The notes below the pieces were generated by a model, which was given only the letters and a program-made list of their open reading frames with translations, was not told the DNA's origin and made no database searches. The position numbers and the translations under genes were made by a program. DNA of 64,000 nucleotides from Acidobacteriaceae bacterium (GTDB lineage Bacteria > Acidobacteriota > Terriglobia > Terriglobales > Acidobacteriaceae), in NCBI GenBank assembly GCA_027306695.1, contig DAHUZH010000001.1:1-64000 (forward strand). The letters run 5' to 3'. How positions within the stretch are numbered: the first letter of the stretch is position 1; each line of letters starts with the position of its first letter. Shown piece after piece: positions 55,485 to 64,000 of this stretch.

Positions 55485-56876
55485 CTATCGAAGCAAAGCA
55501 GCGTGTGGCAGCGTCACACAAAATACTGAACCTGAAGCTAGAGTGCTTTCGACGGTCAGCGTGCCGCCGTGTTTCTGCACAATCCATTGCCCAATCGAAA
55601 GCCCCAGCCCAGCACCGCCTGTGGCGCGTGTGCGTGCCTGGTCGGCGCGGTAAAAGCGCTCAAAAATATGCGGCAGGTCCTCCTCGCCAATGCCAATGCC
55701 GGTGTCGCTGATTTCCAGTTTCACAGCCGCGCCCGAGCCATGCAGGGCCAACTGCACGCTGCCACATTCGGGTGTATATTTCACGGCATTGTCGATGAGC
55801 ACGAGCAACAGGCGGCGCAACGCGCCTTCATCTCCATGCACATGCACCGGCTGCGGCGGAAGCGTCACGCTCCAGTGGAGATGTTTCGCCTCCGCCAAAG
55901 ATTCGGCAACGGCGGCGGTCGCACGCACCAATTCTGTCAGGTTGACATCGGCAAAATGTAAAGTCTCAGCTCCAACATCCGCGCGCGCCAGCAGCATCAG
56001 CTCTTCCAGCAAACAAGAGGTCTTTTCCAGTTCATCCAGGCTGGCCTCGATGGCCGAGCGATATTCTTCCGCGCTTCTCGGACGGCGCAGCAATACTTCC
56101 GCGCGGGTACGCAGGAGCGCGACCGGTGTACGCAGTTCGTGGGAAGCGTCGGCGGTAAACCGCGTGATGCGTTCAAAGCCTGCCTGAAGGCGGCCCAGCA
56201 TGCGATTCAGAGTGAGGGCAAGCTGTTGCAGTTCATCTTCCGCCATTGGCACAACGACGCGTGCCGCAAGGTCGCCGGGCTGAATGGCGTCGGCGGCCGT
56301 AATCATGGAACGCACCGGAGAAAGAGCGCGTCCGGCTACCCAGTAGCCTCCCGCTGCCGCCAGCAGAAGGAGCAAGGGGATTGCAATCCATAGAGTGCTT
56401 TCCACCTGTTCGATGGCCTCGACGAAATCATGAACTGGGATCGCGGCCATCACGGTGTAGTCGGTCTGCGATGCGGGAACCTTTTGCACCAACTCGCGGA
56501 GTGGATGGTGTCCATATTTGCGTGTGACGGGATGGTCCAACAACTGCGGGGGGCTGTCGGGGACCTGCATGCCGTTCATTGCGGCGGAACGATAGACTAT
56601 CTGACCATCCTGGCCCCAGATTTGCAGCAGAGTCAAATCCGGCGCGAGTTCCACATCTTCATTCAGATCGTGATGGAGGGCGGTCAGTGTTCGATTGCTG
56701 TCTTCGCGGACGATCCTGCGTATGGCGGCCATGTGGTCGCGGAGTTGGATGTCCACCGTACGATGGACGGCATGATGCAGGGCCGCCAGAATGATAAGTG
56801 CGAACGCGAGCAGGCCCGTGGCCAGAATGGAAAAATACCACAGCGTCAGCCGTGCGCGAATTGGGAGCGGTTTCAT
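55485..56876 (-). CDS. Sensor histidine kinase (two-component)
   Basis: The ATG at 56876 (MKPLPIRARLTLWYF) overlaps the response-regulator stop by four bases, giving 463 residues. Order: N-terminal membrane helix, periplasmic sensor of about 125 residues, a second membrane helix (TLWIAIPLLLLLAAAGGYWV), HAMP domain (RALSPVRSMITAADAI), HisKA with the phospho-His in FTADASHELRTPVALLR, and the ATPase with N-box LIDNAVKYTP, G1 DTGIGIGEEDL and G2 GGAGLGLSI. This is the CusS/QseC-like class; the stimulus is not evident. Confidence 0.92.
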   Translation of the reverse strand: MKPLPIRARLTLWYFSILATGLLAFALIILAALHHAVHRTVDIQLRDHMAAIRRIVREDSNRTLTALHHDLNEDVELAPDLTLLQIWGQDGQIVYRSAAMNGMQVPDSPPQLLDHPVTRKYGHHPLRELVQKVPASQTDYTVMAAIPVHDFVEAIEQVESTLWIAIPLLLLLAAAGGYWVAGRALSPVRSMITAADAIQPGDLAARVVVPMAEDELQQLALTLNRMLGRLQAGFERITRFTADASHELRTPVALLRTRAEVLLRRPRSAEEYRSAIEASLDELEKTSCLLEELMLLARADVGAETLHFADVNLTELVRATAAVAESLAEAKHLHWSVTLPPQPVHVHGDEGALRRLLLVLIDNAVKYTPECGSVQLALHGSGAAVKLEISDTGIGIGEEDLPHIFERFYRADQARTRATGGAGLGLSIGQWIVQKHGGTLTVESTLASGSVFCVTLPHAALLR

Positions 56877-57568
56877 GACTTGCCCCAATCTCCTGTTGTC
56901 CGGTCTTCCATCACGTAGCCGACGCTGCGGGCGGTATGGATCAACCGCGGTCGAAACCCCTTGTCTACTTTGTTGCGTAACAGGGAGATGAAAGCGTCGA
57001 GTGTATTTTCTTCCACTGGATCGTCGAATCCCCACACGGCTTCAAGAATTGCAGACCGTGTGAGCACGCGGCCCACACGGCGCAGCATGTATTCCAGCAA
57101 TCGATATTCCGTCGCCGTCAAGGGAATGATCTGACCGGACCGAGTGACGCGCTGCGTCGCGGGATTGAATTCCAGATCGGCAAGCCCCAGCAACGTGGGC
57201 GCAGGGTGCGGAGCGCGTCGCGTGATTGCCCGCAAGCGCGCCAGCAGCACGGCAAATGCAAATGGCTTGGTCAGGTAGTCGTCCGCGCCGGCGTCCAGTC
57301 CGCGCGTGATATCGGGGATGGCGTCGCGGGCGGTCAGCATCAGGATGGGCACTTCGCAGTGGGCCGCGCGCAAACGCCGCGCAACCTCAAACCCTTCTAC
57401 CTTGGGCAGCATTACGTCCAGCACAATTGCGTCGAACTCGTATATGCGCGCAAATTCAATCGCCGCCAGGCCATCGCGGGCCACGCAGACGGTATGGTTT
57501 TCCTCGGTCAGCCCTTGTTCCAGCAGGCTGGCCATCGCTGTTTCGTCTTCGGCGATCAGGATGCGCAT
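56873..57568 (-). CDS. OmpR-family response regulator
   Basis: The ATG at 57568 (MRILIAEDETAMASLL) is the natural family start; the open frame extends upstream to 57883 without receiver motifs. The 231 residues have a receiver domain with phosphoacceptor Asp51 in IVLDVMLPK and Lys101 in DDYLTKPF, then a winged-helix domain (LTATEYRLLEYMLRRVGRVL, HTARSVGYVME). It is the partner of the overlapping histidine kinase gene. Confidence 0.93.
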   Translation of the reverse strand: MRILIAEDETAMASLLEQGLTEENHTVCVARDGLAAIEFARIYEFDAIVLDVMLPKVEGFEVARRLRAAHCEVPILMLTARDAIPDITRGLDAGADDYLTKPFAFAVLLARLRAITRRAPHPAPTLLGLADLEFNPATQRVTRSGQIIPLTATEYRLLEYMLRRVGRVLTRSAILEAVWGFDDPVEENTLDAFISLLRNKVDKGFRPRLIHTARSVGYVMEDRTTGDWGKS

Positions 57569-57745
57569 GGCGCGAAGGTCCGCGCAACAAATGCGCGGTT
57601 GGCTTTTATCGTAGCAGCGAAGGCATGTATGTGATGGATCGGCTTGTGAAGACGAAATCGAGGATTGACCGCCATTTTCCTGTCCTTCCTTCGGGATGCT
57701 ACACTCATGGGTTTTCACAGACACCGACTTCCATTCGAGGTGAAT

Positions 57746-58915
57746 ATGGCGACCACTCTCAACCAGGCTCCTGGAGCTGCGGGGATAAAGCATTTGACGG
57801 AAGATGAAAAACTCTTCCGCGATACTGTCCGCCAATTTGCCCGTGAAACCATTGCGCCGCTGGTGCGCGAGATGGACGAGCACCAGAAGATGGACGCCGA
57901 GCTGGTCCGACAGCTCTACGAGCTAGGGCTGATGGGCATTGAAATTCCTGAGTCCCACGGCGGTTCGGGCGGCAGTTTTTTTGAAGCGATCCTCGCTGTG
58001 GAAGAAATCTCTGCGGTCGATCCCTCCATCGGCGTGCTGGTCGATGTGCAGAACACGCTGGTCATCAACGCGCTGCTGCGCTGGGCGACGGAGGAGCAGA
58101 AGAAAAAATATTTGCCAAAGATGGCCACCGAGTGGGTGGGTGCATACGCGCTGAGTGAAGCGGCCTCCGGCTCCGACGCTTTTGCTTTGCAGGCGCGCGC
58201 GGAAAAAAAGGGCGACCACTATGTGCTCAATGGGCAGAAACTCTGGATCACCAATGGCAAAGAAGCGGAGTTGTTTATTGTCTTCGCCACTACGGACCCA
58301 GCGGCAGGTTACAAAGGAATTCACGCCTTTTTAGTCGAGAAGAGTTTCGCCGGTTTTACTCTGGGAAAAAAAGAAGACAAGCTAGGGATACGCGCCTCCA
58401 GTACCTGCGAAGTGGTGCTTGAGGATTGCAAAGTCCCGGTGGAGAACCTGCTCGGCGAGGCGGGGAAGGGATACAAGATCGCCATTGAGACGCTGAATGA
58501 AGGGCGCATCGGAATTGGCGCGCAGATGCTGGGCCTGGCGCAGGGCGCATGGAACCACGCGGCGCGTTATGCGAAGGAGCGCAAACAATTCGGCAAACCG
58601 ATCGCGGATTTTCAGGCAGTGCAGTTTCAACTCGCAGAAATGGCGGTCGACATTGAAGCGGCCCGGCTGATGGTCTACAACGCCGCGCGGTTGAAAGACG
58701 CCAAACAGGACTTCGTAAAGGAAGCGGCGATGACGAAGTATTTCACCTCGCAGGTTGCCGAGCGCGTCGCCAGCCAGGCCGTGGAGGTCTTCGGCGGGTA
58801 CGGCTTCGTGAAGGACTACCCAGTAGAAAAATATTTTCGCGACTCGAAGATTGGAAAAATCTACGAAGGCACATCAAATATGCAGTTGGCGACGATTGCC
58901 AAGATGGTGCTGTAG
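57746..58915 (+). CDS. Acyl-CoA dehydrogenase
   Basis: GAGG (57737-57740) precedes the ATG at 57746, giving 389 residues of typical acyl-CoA dehydrogenase: helical N-domain (FARETIAPLVREMDEHQKMD, GIEIPESHGGSGGSFFEAIL), beta-domain FAD motifs (YALSEAASGSDAFALQ, KLWITNGKEAELFIVFA) and the C-domain (KQFGKPIADFQAVQFQLAEM) with the catalytic Glu in KIYEGTSNMQLATIAK. Its Glu position is that of short- and medium-chain enzymes. It stands alone, divergent from the response-regulator gene, so it looks like general fatty acid metabolism. Confidence 0.93.
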   Translation: MATTLNQAPGAAGIKHLTEDEKLFRDTVRQFARETIAPLVREMDEHQKMDAELVRQLYELGLMGIEIPESHGGSGGSFFEAILAVEEISAVDPSIGVLVDVQNTLVINALLRWATEEQKKKYLPKMATEWVGAYALSEAASGSDAFALQARAEKKGDHYVLNGQKLWITNGKEAELFIVFATTDPAAGYKGIHAFLVEKSFAGFTLGKKEDKLGIRASSTCEVVLEDCKVPVENLLGEAGKGYKIAIETLNEGRIGIGAQMLGLAQGAWNHAARYAKERKQFGKPIADFQAVQFQLAEMAVDIEAARLMVYNAARLKDAKQDFVKEAAMTKYFTSQVAERVASQAVEVFGGYGFVKDYPVEKYFRDSKIGKIYEGTSNMQLATIAKMVL

Positions 58916-58928
58916 GGTTCGCAGCAGG

Positions 58929-59159
58929 CTATTCTCGCTCGTCTGACTGCGGAAATGCTTCTGCCTTGCGGCTGCCGTCTTTCTGCTTGAGAAGGATTTG
59001 TACTTTCCCTTCGGCTGCCTCCAGGTCCGCCTTGCAGGCATTCGATAGCTGGACGCCTTCTTCAAACAGACGGACGGACTCTTCCAGCGGCAGATCGCCG
59101 CGTTCGAGTTTGCCGATGATCGTTTCCAACTGCTTCAAAGATTCTTCAAAGTTTGCCAA
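58929..59159 (-). CDS. xseB: Exodeoxyribonuclease VII small subunit
   Basis: The 76-residue product matches XseB: ANFEESLKQLETIIGKLERG, DLPLEESVRLFEEGVQLSN and CKADLEAAEGKVQILL. It pairs with XseA (not in the window) in DNA repair. Its start overlaps the end of the methyltransferase/MTHFR gene by 14 bases on the same strand, so translation is likely coupled. Confidence 0.93.
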   Translation of the reverse strand: MANFEESLKQLETIIGKLERGDLPLEESVRLFEEGVQLSNACKADLEAAEGKVQILLKQKDGSRKAEAFPQSDERE

Positions 59160-61098
59160 GGTTGACTCCTAACCCCTCTGCCCGGCGGGACGCAGGCGTC
59201 TTCGCTTCCAGTTTGCCTGCGGACGTAGGCGGCTGGAGCACCGTCTCCATCACGGCAAGTGCTGCCTGATAGCGGCCTGATGGCGCGCTGACTTGCACGC
59301 CTTGCACCATGCCGCGCGCCTCCACCAGCATCTCCTGCGCGATGCGCACGCCTTCGGCGCGGGCCAGCTCTGGAGTATCCGCGCGCTGCATGCGCAGCAG
59401 GATTTCGTCGGGCACGAAGACCCGGAGATCGTTGCGCATAAATTCCGCATTGCGCAAACTGACAAGCGGCCAGATGCCGGCAATCACCGGAATATGAAAC
59501 TGCTCAATGCGCTTGAGAAACGCTTCCAGCAACCGCAGATCGAAGACCGGCTGCGTGATGGCATACTCCGCGCCCGCTTCCACCTTGTAGGCAAAACGGC
59601 GTACTTCATTGTCGATGTCCGGCACGCCGGGATTGGCCGCCACGCCGACGGCGAATCCCGTGGAGGCCCCAATGGGATTGCCGCCAATGTCGAGTCCGTG
59701 ATTCAGATTGCGCACGATGTTTACCAGGCCGATGGCGTCCACATCGAAGACGGCGGTGGCGTCTGGATAATTGCCCAGTTTTGGCGGGTCGCCGGTCAGG
59801 CAAAGGATGTTGCGCAGGCCCAGAGACGCTGCCCCCAGAAGGTCCGACTGGATGCTTAGTACGTTACGGTCGCGGCAGGTGTAGTGAAGAACGCTTTCGA
59901 TACCGACCTGCTGCTGGATTTGCAGACACAGGCTCAGTGCGCTCATACGCGCGGAGGCGCGCGGCGAGTCCGGCACATTGATCGCCTCAATGCCATTTTT
60001 CGCCAGCATGGCCGCAGCGTCCAGTTCCTTCTGGCAACTGATGCCGCGCGGAGGAACAATCTCCACCAGCGCGACAAATTTTCCAGCCGTAAGGTCCGCA
60101 CCCAGCTTCGACCGCTGCGCCAATGGCGGCGGCTCGATGGCATCCTGCACGCTGGCTGTGGCGGTTGGAGCCGGCGTTGTTTTGCGTGCCTCCAACGCCC
60201 GCAGTACAGAGCGCATGGCGCGAATATGATTGGGCGTAGTGCCGCAGCAGCCGCCGATGAACTGGACCCCGGCCTGCGCGAATTTGCGCGCGAAGCTGGC
60301 CATGTATTCCGGGGAGCAGAGGTAGATGTTGCGGCCATCCAATGCGCGGGGCATTCCAGCGTTGGGCATGGCCGCCAGCGGCAGCGTGGTTGCGGTGCGC
60401 ATCCGCTCGATTGCGGTCAAGATTGTGGCCGGTCCAGCGCTGCAATTGCAGCCGATTGCGTCGGCGCCCCACTCGGTCAGCCGCGCCGCAGCGGTCTCTG
60501 GCGAAGAGCCATCGAGAGCATTTCCCTCTTCATCGATCGTCATCATCACAATGACGGGCAACTGAGGGGCCGCTTCTCGAGCGGCGAGAATGGCCTGATG
60601 CACTTCACTGAGAGAGGTCATCGTTTCCAGCATCAGCAGGTCTACGCCAATCCCTGGGCCACCTTCGGCCAGTGCGCCAATCTGTTCTGCGAACGCGGCG
60701 CGGGCCTCTTCAAACGCAACTTTGCCGAGCGGTTCGATCTGCACTCCGAGCGGTCCCACCGAGCCTGCGACATAGGCATTGGCGGCCAGCTTGTCATGCA
60801 TCTGGTCCACGGCGTGCCGCGCCAGTTGCGCGCCGGCCAGGTTCATGGCGCGGACCTGGTCCTGCAATCCATGGCGCTGGAGCCGGTAGCGATTGGCCCC
60901 GAACGTGTTCGTCTCCAGGATTTCCGCCCCCGCCTGTAGATACTCTTCATGCACGGCGCGAATAAGTTCCGGCTGCGAAAGGTTCAATTCGTCATAACAG
61001 CGGTGGATGAACACACCGCGTCCGTAGAGCATCGTGCCCATGGCGCCATCGCATAGGACGCTGCGTGTGGAAAACAATTCGCTTAAGATCTGGGGCAT
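59146..61098 (-). CDS. Bifunctional homocysteine S-methyltransferase / methylenetetrahydrofolate reductase
   Basis: The 650 residues contain a homocysteine methyltransferase half (about 1-290; LCDGAMGTMLYGRGVFIH, ILETNTFGANRY) with the Zn cysteines in GCNCSAGP and FIGGCCGTTP, and an MTHFR half (about 330-625; FVALVEIVPPRGI, YTCRDRNVLSIQSDLLGA, LCLTGDPPKLGNYPD, YAITQPVFDLRLLEAFL). This fusion is the YitJ type that links reduction of methylene-THF and methylation of homocysteine. It is a housekeeping gene transcribed with xseB. Confidence 0.93.
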   Translation of the reverse strand: MPQILSELFSTRSVLCDGAMGTMLYGRGVFIHRCYDELNLSQPELIRAVHEEYLQAGAEILETNTFGANRYRLQRHGLQDQVRAMNLAGAQLARHAVDQMHDKLAANAYVAGSVGPLGVQIEPLGKVAFEEARAAFAEQIGALAEGGPGIGVDLLMLETMTSLSEVHQAILAAREAAPQLPVIVMMTIDEEGNALDGSSPETAAARLTEWGADAIGCNCSAGPATILTAIERMRTATTLPLAAMPNAGMPRALDGRNIYLCSPEYMASFARKFAQAGVQFIGGCCGTTPNHIRAMRSVLRALEARKTTPAPTATASVQDAIEPPPLAQRSKLGADLTAGKFVALVEIVPPRGISCQKELDAAAMLAKNGIEAINVPDSPRASARMSALSLCLQIQQQVGIESVLHYTCRDRNVLSIQSDLLGAASLGLRNILCLTGDPPKLGNYPDATAVFDVDAIGLVNIVRNLNHGLDIGGNPIGASTGFAVGVAANPGVPDIDNEVRRFAYKVEAGAEYAITQPVFDLRLLEAFLKRIEQFHIPVIAGIWPLVSLRNAEFMRNDLRVFVPDEILLRMQRADTPELARAEGVRIAQEMLVEARGMVQGVQVSAPSGRYQAALAVMETVLQPPTSAGKLEAKTPASRRAEGLGVNLGKL

Positions 61099-61222
61099 GA
61101 TCGTGGTCCGTTGCGTTTATCCTAGTGCGTGCCGCGCAGAAGCGCCAGACGCCGCCGTTTGGTATACACTATCGTTTCAGCAAGAATGTCTAAAGTGCCC
61201 TGGAAGTGGAGCATTCGCTTTG

Positions 61223-62701
61223 ATGAGTCGCAGTTCTTTTTCTCGGGTGGCCCTGGTGGTCATGACCGCCGCCGCTGGCCTCTCGATGATCGGTTGTCTC
61301 GGCAAGAATTCCTTTTTTGCAGGCCGTCCGTTCCCGCCCAGCACCGTTCTGCAGCGCGTTCTGGTGGCCATTCAAAACCCCTCCCCATTGCAATCCGGGG
61401 AGTTGCAGATTGTCGATGCTCGTTACGACATCCGTAACAGCGAAAATGGCCAGATTCCGGATTTCTTTGTCAGCGGCTATTCCGGCAAATTGCCGAGCTA
61501 TATCCAGAACTATCCTGAACAGAGCGCTGGATATGTGTACGGCTCTGGCGATGGCAGCTTTACTCAGGTCAACTATGCAACGGAGCAGGTTGGCTCGCAC
61601 GTCGGCGGCCTGCCCAGTCTTTCCAGCAGCGTTTTCATTACAGAGGATGGGCTGCATGCCTTTGCCGCCAACCAATCCGCACAATATCTGACTGTAATCG
61701 ACAATCTGGCTGGCGTTGCGGTCAATCTGAACCTGCCCAATGTTTATAAGGTTGCGGTGGATCCCAGTGGAACAGTGGCGCTGGCCTTCGTTCAGAACAG
61801 CAATTATGCATATCGCGTGATTCACCTCCAGCAGCCGAACGGCACAGTGATGCCGGTGCCGACGTTTCCGAATGAGAGCAACTGGCCCAAGACCGTAAGC
61901 CCCGTCGACTGCCAGCCCGTAAATTTGCCGGTTTATTGTGTGGTCCCAGTGCTGGATCAATCGGGAAATCCTATCGTCTTCGACAGGCCGTATAACACGA
62001 TCTTCTCTTCCGACGGGACCACTGGATGGGTCCTGAATTGTGGGCCGGAATGCGGCGGACAGGAATCCAGCGTCAGCTTTCTGAATCTGGGACCGCTCGA
62101 CATCTATAATTTTCCTGGCAGTACGTACCCAACGCCTTATGTTGCGCAGACGGGGCCGACGGAGCAGCGAAGAGTCCCTGTACCCGGCGGTGCAACCATG
62201 GCCTTGTATGGGAATGGGAACCTTTATGTTGCCGGGCAGCAAATACAATCGGATGGCTTGCTGGAAGGGTTCCTGTCGATCATGAACCTCACCAGCTATC
62301 AAGTCACCGCCTACCCCATTTCCGACGGTACGCACACCAAGATGCTGTTCGGCGATGACAACACGCTGTGGATTGGCTCGCAGATTTGCCAGAGTGGATA
62401 TAGGACGGCGAATAACCTCGTCAATGGCTGCCTGACGTTCTTCAACCTCGCCAATAATTCCGTATTGGTGGAGCCATGGTACGGCGATCTGACGGGTCTG
62501 TGCGCCATCATCGAGTGGCACAAAATGTATACCGCGTACGGCGGTCAGTTACATATCTACGCAACCACAAATTCAGGCATTACAACGTACCAGACCAATC
62601 CGTATACAGCAGGCTCGGAGCTTTCCAACCAGTACGTGACAGTGCATGGCACGGCGTTCGACGTCGCGTATATGGATGCTCCATCGAACGCAGCCGACTA
62701 G
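61223..62701 (+). CDS. Lipoprotein, beta-propeller-like, unknown function
   Basis: The ATG at 61223 (MSRSSFSRVALVVMTAAAGL) gives a lipoprotein signal with the lipobox SMIGC, so the mature protein should be lipid-anchored; upstream in-frame starts lie in the shadow of the methyltransferase gene. The 492 residues hold repeated beta strands (FVSGYSGKLPSYIQNYPEQS, FITEDGLHAFAANQSAQYLT, GTVALAFVQNSNYAYRVIHL, GGATMALYGNGNLYVAGQQI), as in YVTN-type propellers common in Acidobacteriota. No enzymatic motif is seen. It is 19 bases before bshB1. Confidence 0.75.
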   Translation: MSRSSFSRVALVVMTAAAGLSMIGCLGKNSFFAGRPFPPSTVLQRVLVAIQNPSPLQSGELQIVDARYDIRNSENGQIPDFFVSGYSGKLPSYIQNYPEQSAGYVYGSGDGSFTQVNYATEQVGSHVGGLPSLSSSVFITEDGLHAFAANQSAQYLTVIDNLAGVAVNLNLPNVYKVAVDPSGTVALAFVQNSNYAYRVIHLQQPNGTVMPVPTFPNESNWPKTVSPVDCQPVNLPVYCVVPVLDQSGNPIVFDRPYNTIFSSDGTTGWVLNCGPECGGQESSVSFLNLGPLDIYNFPGSTYPTPYVAQTGPTEQRRVPVPGGATMALYGNGNLYVAGQQIQSDGLLEGFLSIMNLTSYQVTAYPISDGTHTKMLFGDDNTLWIGSQICQSGYRTANNLVNGCLTFFNLANNSVLVEPWYGDLTGLCAIIEWHKMYTAYGGQLHIYATTNSGITTYQTNPYTAGSELSNQYVTVHGTAFDVAYMDAPSNAAD

Positions 62702-62720
62702 CGTCGCGCAAAACATTCCA

Positions 62721-63449
62721 ATGACCCAATCGGTCGATGTCCTCGCGATTGCCGCCCATCGAGACGATGTGGAGCAGACCTGCGGAGGGACGCTGCTCCA
62801 GTCGGCGGCGCTTGGGCTACTCACGGCCATTCTCGATCTGACGCAGGGTGAAGCCGGAACGCGAGGCTCCGCCGCAGAGCGAGCTGCCGAAGCGGCAGAA
62901 GCGGCCCGTATTCTCGGTGTCGGATGGAGACAGGCGCTGGATCTTCCCGATGGGCGCATCGAAAATACCTGGGAAAACCGGCTGAAAATTGCGCGCATTG
63001 TGCGGGAACTACGTCCCCGTGTCGTCATTCTGCCGTATTGGCAGGCGCGCCACCCAGACCACGCGACCGCTTCCACGCTCGGTTACGAAGCCTGCTTTGT
63101 CGCGGGTTTAGCGAAAGTTGAAACCGGCGCGGAAACCAATCCAGCCCCGCACCGGCCTTTCAAAATTATTTATGCCAGCCTCTACGCGGATGTACGGCCC
63201 AGCTTTGTCGTCGATATTACGGCCTGTATCGAGCAGAGATTTGCGTCACTGATGGCCTATCGTTCCCAGTATGAAAATCAGTCCTCCGGCGGTAACATTT
63301 TTGTTCCACAGGAAGAGATACGGGAGCGCACGTTTGCGCTGGCGCGTTATTACGGAATGCTGGGTGGCGTACGCTACGCCGAACCTTTCGTGCAGAAAGA
63401 GGTTGGCCTGGTCGAAGACCTGACGCTCATTCCCGTCCAGTCGATGTGA
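62721..63449 (+). CDS. bshB1: Bacillithiol biosynthesis deacetylase BshB1
   Basis: The ATG at 62721 gives 242 residues. PIG-L metal-site motifs: AAHRDDVEQTCGGTLL (His, Asp-Asp; the usual Pro is Arg) and ARHPDHATAS. Other BshB1 signs are LDLTQGEAGTRGSAAERAAE, LDLPDGRIENTWENRLKIAR, YASLYADVRPSFVVDI and HERTFALARYYGMLGGVRYAEPF-like ending. It removes acetyl from GlcNAc-malate to give GlcN-malate in bacillithiol synthesis. The other genes (bshA, bshC) are not in the window. Confidence 0.92.
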   Translation: MTQSVDVLAIAAHRDDVEQTCGGTLLQSAALGLLTAILDLTQGEAGTRGSAAERAAEAAEAARILGVGWRQALDLPDGRIENTWENRLKIARIVRELRPRVVILPYWQARHPDHATASTLGYEACFVAGLAKVETGAETNPAPHRPFKIIYASLYADVRPSFVVDITACIEQRFASLMAYRSQYENQSSGGNIFVPQEEIRERTFALARYYGMLGGVRYAEPFVQKEVGLVEDLTLIPVQSM

Positions 63450-63504
63450 ATGGAGGCCGGTCGCCTCAAGCAAGTTTGAGATTGCCAACCCCAAAAGGAA
63501 TCTG

Positions 63505-63560
63505 TCATTTCGAGCAAGCACCAGAAGGGTGCGCGTCGAGAAACCTGCGGTTGTCCGTCG
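63505..63560. repeat. Extragenic hairpin repeat (REP-like)
   Basis: Between bshB1 and the convergent lipoprotein gene lies GTCATTTCGAGC, then a small hairpin (GCACC, loop AGAAG, GGTGC), then CGTCGAGAAACCTGC. From memory, this pattern of GTCATTTCGA ... TCGAGAAACCTG recurs in intergenic regions of Acidobacteriota genomes. Only one copy is visible in the window, so the dispersed nature is not shown here. Confidence 0.45.
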
Positions 63561-63585
63561 ATAGCGGGAACCACGTCGCGCGATT

Positions 63586-63969
63586 CTATTCACTTTTCGG
63601 CGTTGCCACAGACGGCTGGAGCTTTGCGCTCCACAGATTCTTGCCGCTCCCATCCAGCGTGATCTCCAGCGTCCCCTGCTGGCCCTGCGCCACGTAAGGT
63701 CCTTTTCCAGAATGGCTGTGCTCCGCACTATCCAGGAACTCGACCTTCATGCGGCCAGCGTCCTCAATCTGAAAGCGGTAGTGGAACGCAGCTCCCGGCG
63801 CGAGGCTCGAAAATCCGAAGCTGGCGCGGGGATAATCGACTTCGATGTTGTGCAGTTCAGTCCTGCCGGAATTGGTGATCGTCGTCTGCACGTAAGGGGA
63901 ACGGCAACCCGCCAGCAGTAGGAAGAATGCACCAGCAGCCGGCGAGAAGAAACGGACCAGTCCACACAT
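63586..63969 (-). CDS. Small lipoprotein, unknown function
   Basis: The 127-residue product has a lipobox (AFFLLLAGC, Cys22), then a beta-rich body (YVQTTITNSGRTELHNIEVD, FGFSSLAPGAAFHYRFQIED, GTLEITLDGSGKNLWSAKL). It resembles small immunoglobulin-like lipoproteins of Acidobacteriota. No function can be assigned. It is convergent with bshB1. Confidence 0.75.
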   Translation of the reverse strand: MCGLVRFFSPAAGAFFLLLAGCRSPYVQTTITNSGRTELHNIEVDYPRASFGFSSLAPGAAFHYRFQIEDAGRMKVEFLDSAEHSHSGKGPYVAQGQQGTLEITLDGSGKNLWSAKLQPSVATPKSE

Positions 63970-64000
63970 AGCTCCAGTGTAGAGTGTAGGCGGCTCCGAT

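Noticed and set aside
56873-57883. Extended 336-residue form of the response regulator
   Set aside because: The receiver domain starts at the ATG at 57568; the upstream part overlaps the acyl-CoA dehydrogenase leader and has no domain.
1-64000. CRISPR arrays, tRNA or rRNA genes, complete insertion sequences
   Set aside because: None seen by eye on either strand; short spaced repeats at 33493-33525 are only two copies and do not form an array.

Overview
The window looks like the chromosome of a soil or plant-associated Acidobacteriota (Terriglobia/Acidobacteriaceae type). The evidence is an Oar-like TonB receptor with an N-terminal carboxypeptidase-regulatory domain, many secreted plant-glycan hydrolases with Sec or Tat signals, a bacillithiol deacetylase, and a fused homocysteine methyltransferase/MTHFR. 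All assignments were made by reading motifs; no database search was run. I saw no rRNA, tRNA, CRISPR array or intact insertion sequence.

Layout. (1) 1-943: the end of a ParD-like antitoxin gene with an operator-like palindrome, and a decayed Fic C-terminus that now supplies the tail of an IclR regulator. (2) 880-10549: a catabolic island with an IclR regulator, two solute-binding-protein folds without signal peptides flanking a CaiB/BaiF CoA-transferase (4-base overlaps), a divergent MaoC dehydratase, an Asp/Glu racemase-like protein, a frameshifted MFS transporter, and a DUF1537 kinase with a RuBisCO-like protein. (3) 10564-24560: secreted glycosidases (GH127, two GH78, a five-bladed propeller enzyme, GH42, GH29) and a secreted MetX-fold hydrolase. 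(4) 24618-32950: two cytoplasmic catabolic blocks (SDRs, Gfo/Idh/MocA oxidoreductases, GntR regulator, D-threonine-aldolase-like enzyme, DUF6282) behind a secreted GH140-like DUF4038 glycosidase. (5) 33807-42562: TonB receptor, GH3 with PA14 insert, sugar isomerase-like TIM barrel and a DUF5060/DUF4038 glycosidase. (6) 42694-52502: a tightly packed operon SDR - SMP-30 lactonase - APC transporter - DhaK - DhaL - LsrF - ABM protein with an AraC regulator, then a divergent SDR and a second APC transporter. (7) 52640-64000: a large PIG-L protein followed by mostly housekeeping genes (two-component system, acyl-CoA dehydrogenase, xseB, methyltransferase/MTHFR, lipoproteins, bshB1).

Working together. 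Regions 2-6 read as one large utilisation locus for a complex plant glycan. The secreted activities (rhamnose, beta-L-arabinofuranose, fucose, galactose and possibly apiose release) resemble a pectin/rhamnogalacturonan-II set, with the TonB receptor as the likely outer-membrane importer. The cytoplasmic genes include three uncommon modules: kinase + RuBisCO-like protein (matching described 3-oxo-isoapionate/apiose routes), DhaKL + LsrF thiolase without any AI-2 transporter, and the binding-protein/CoA-transferase sandwich. The substrate links are inference.
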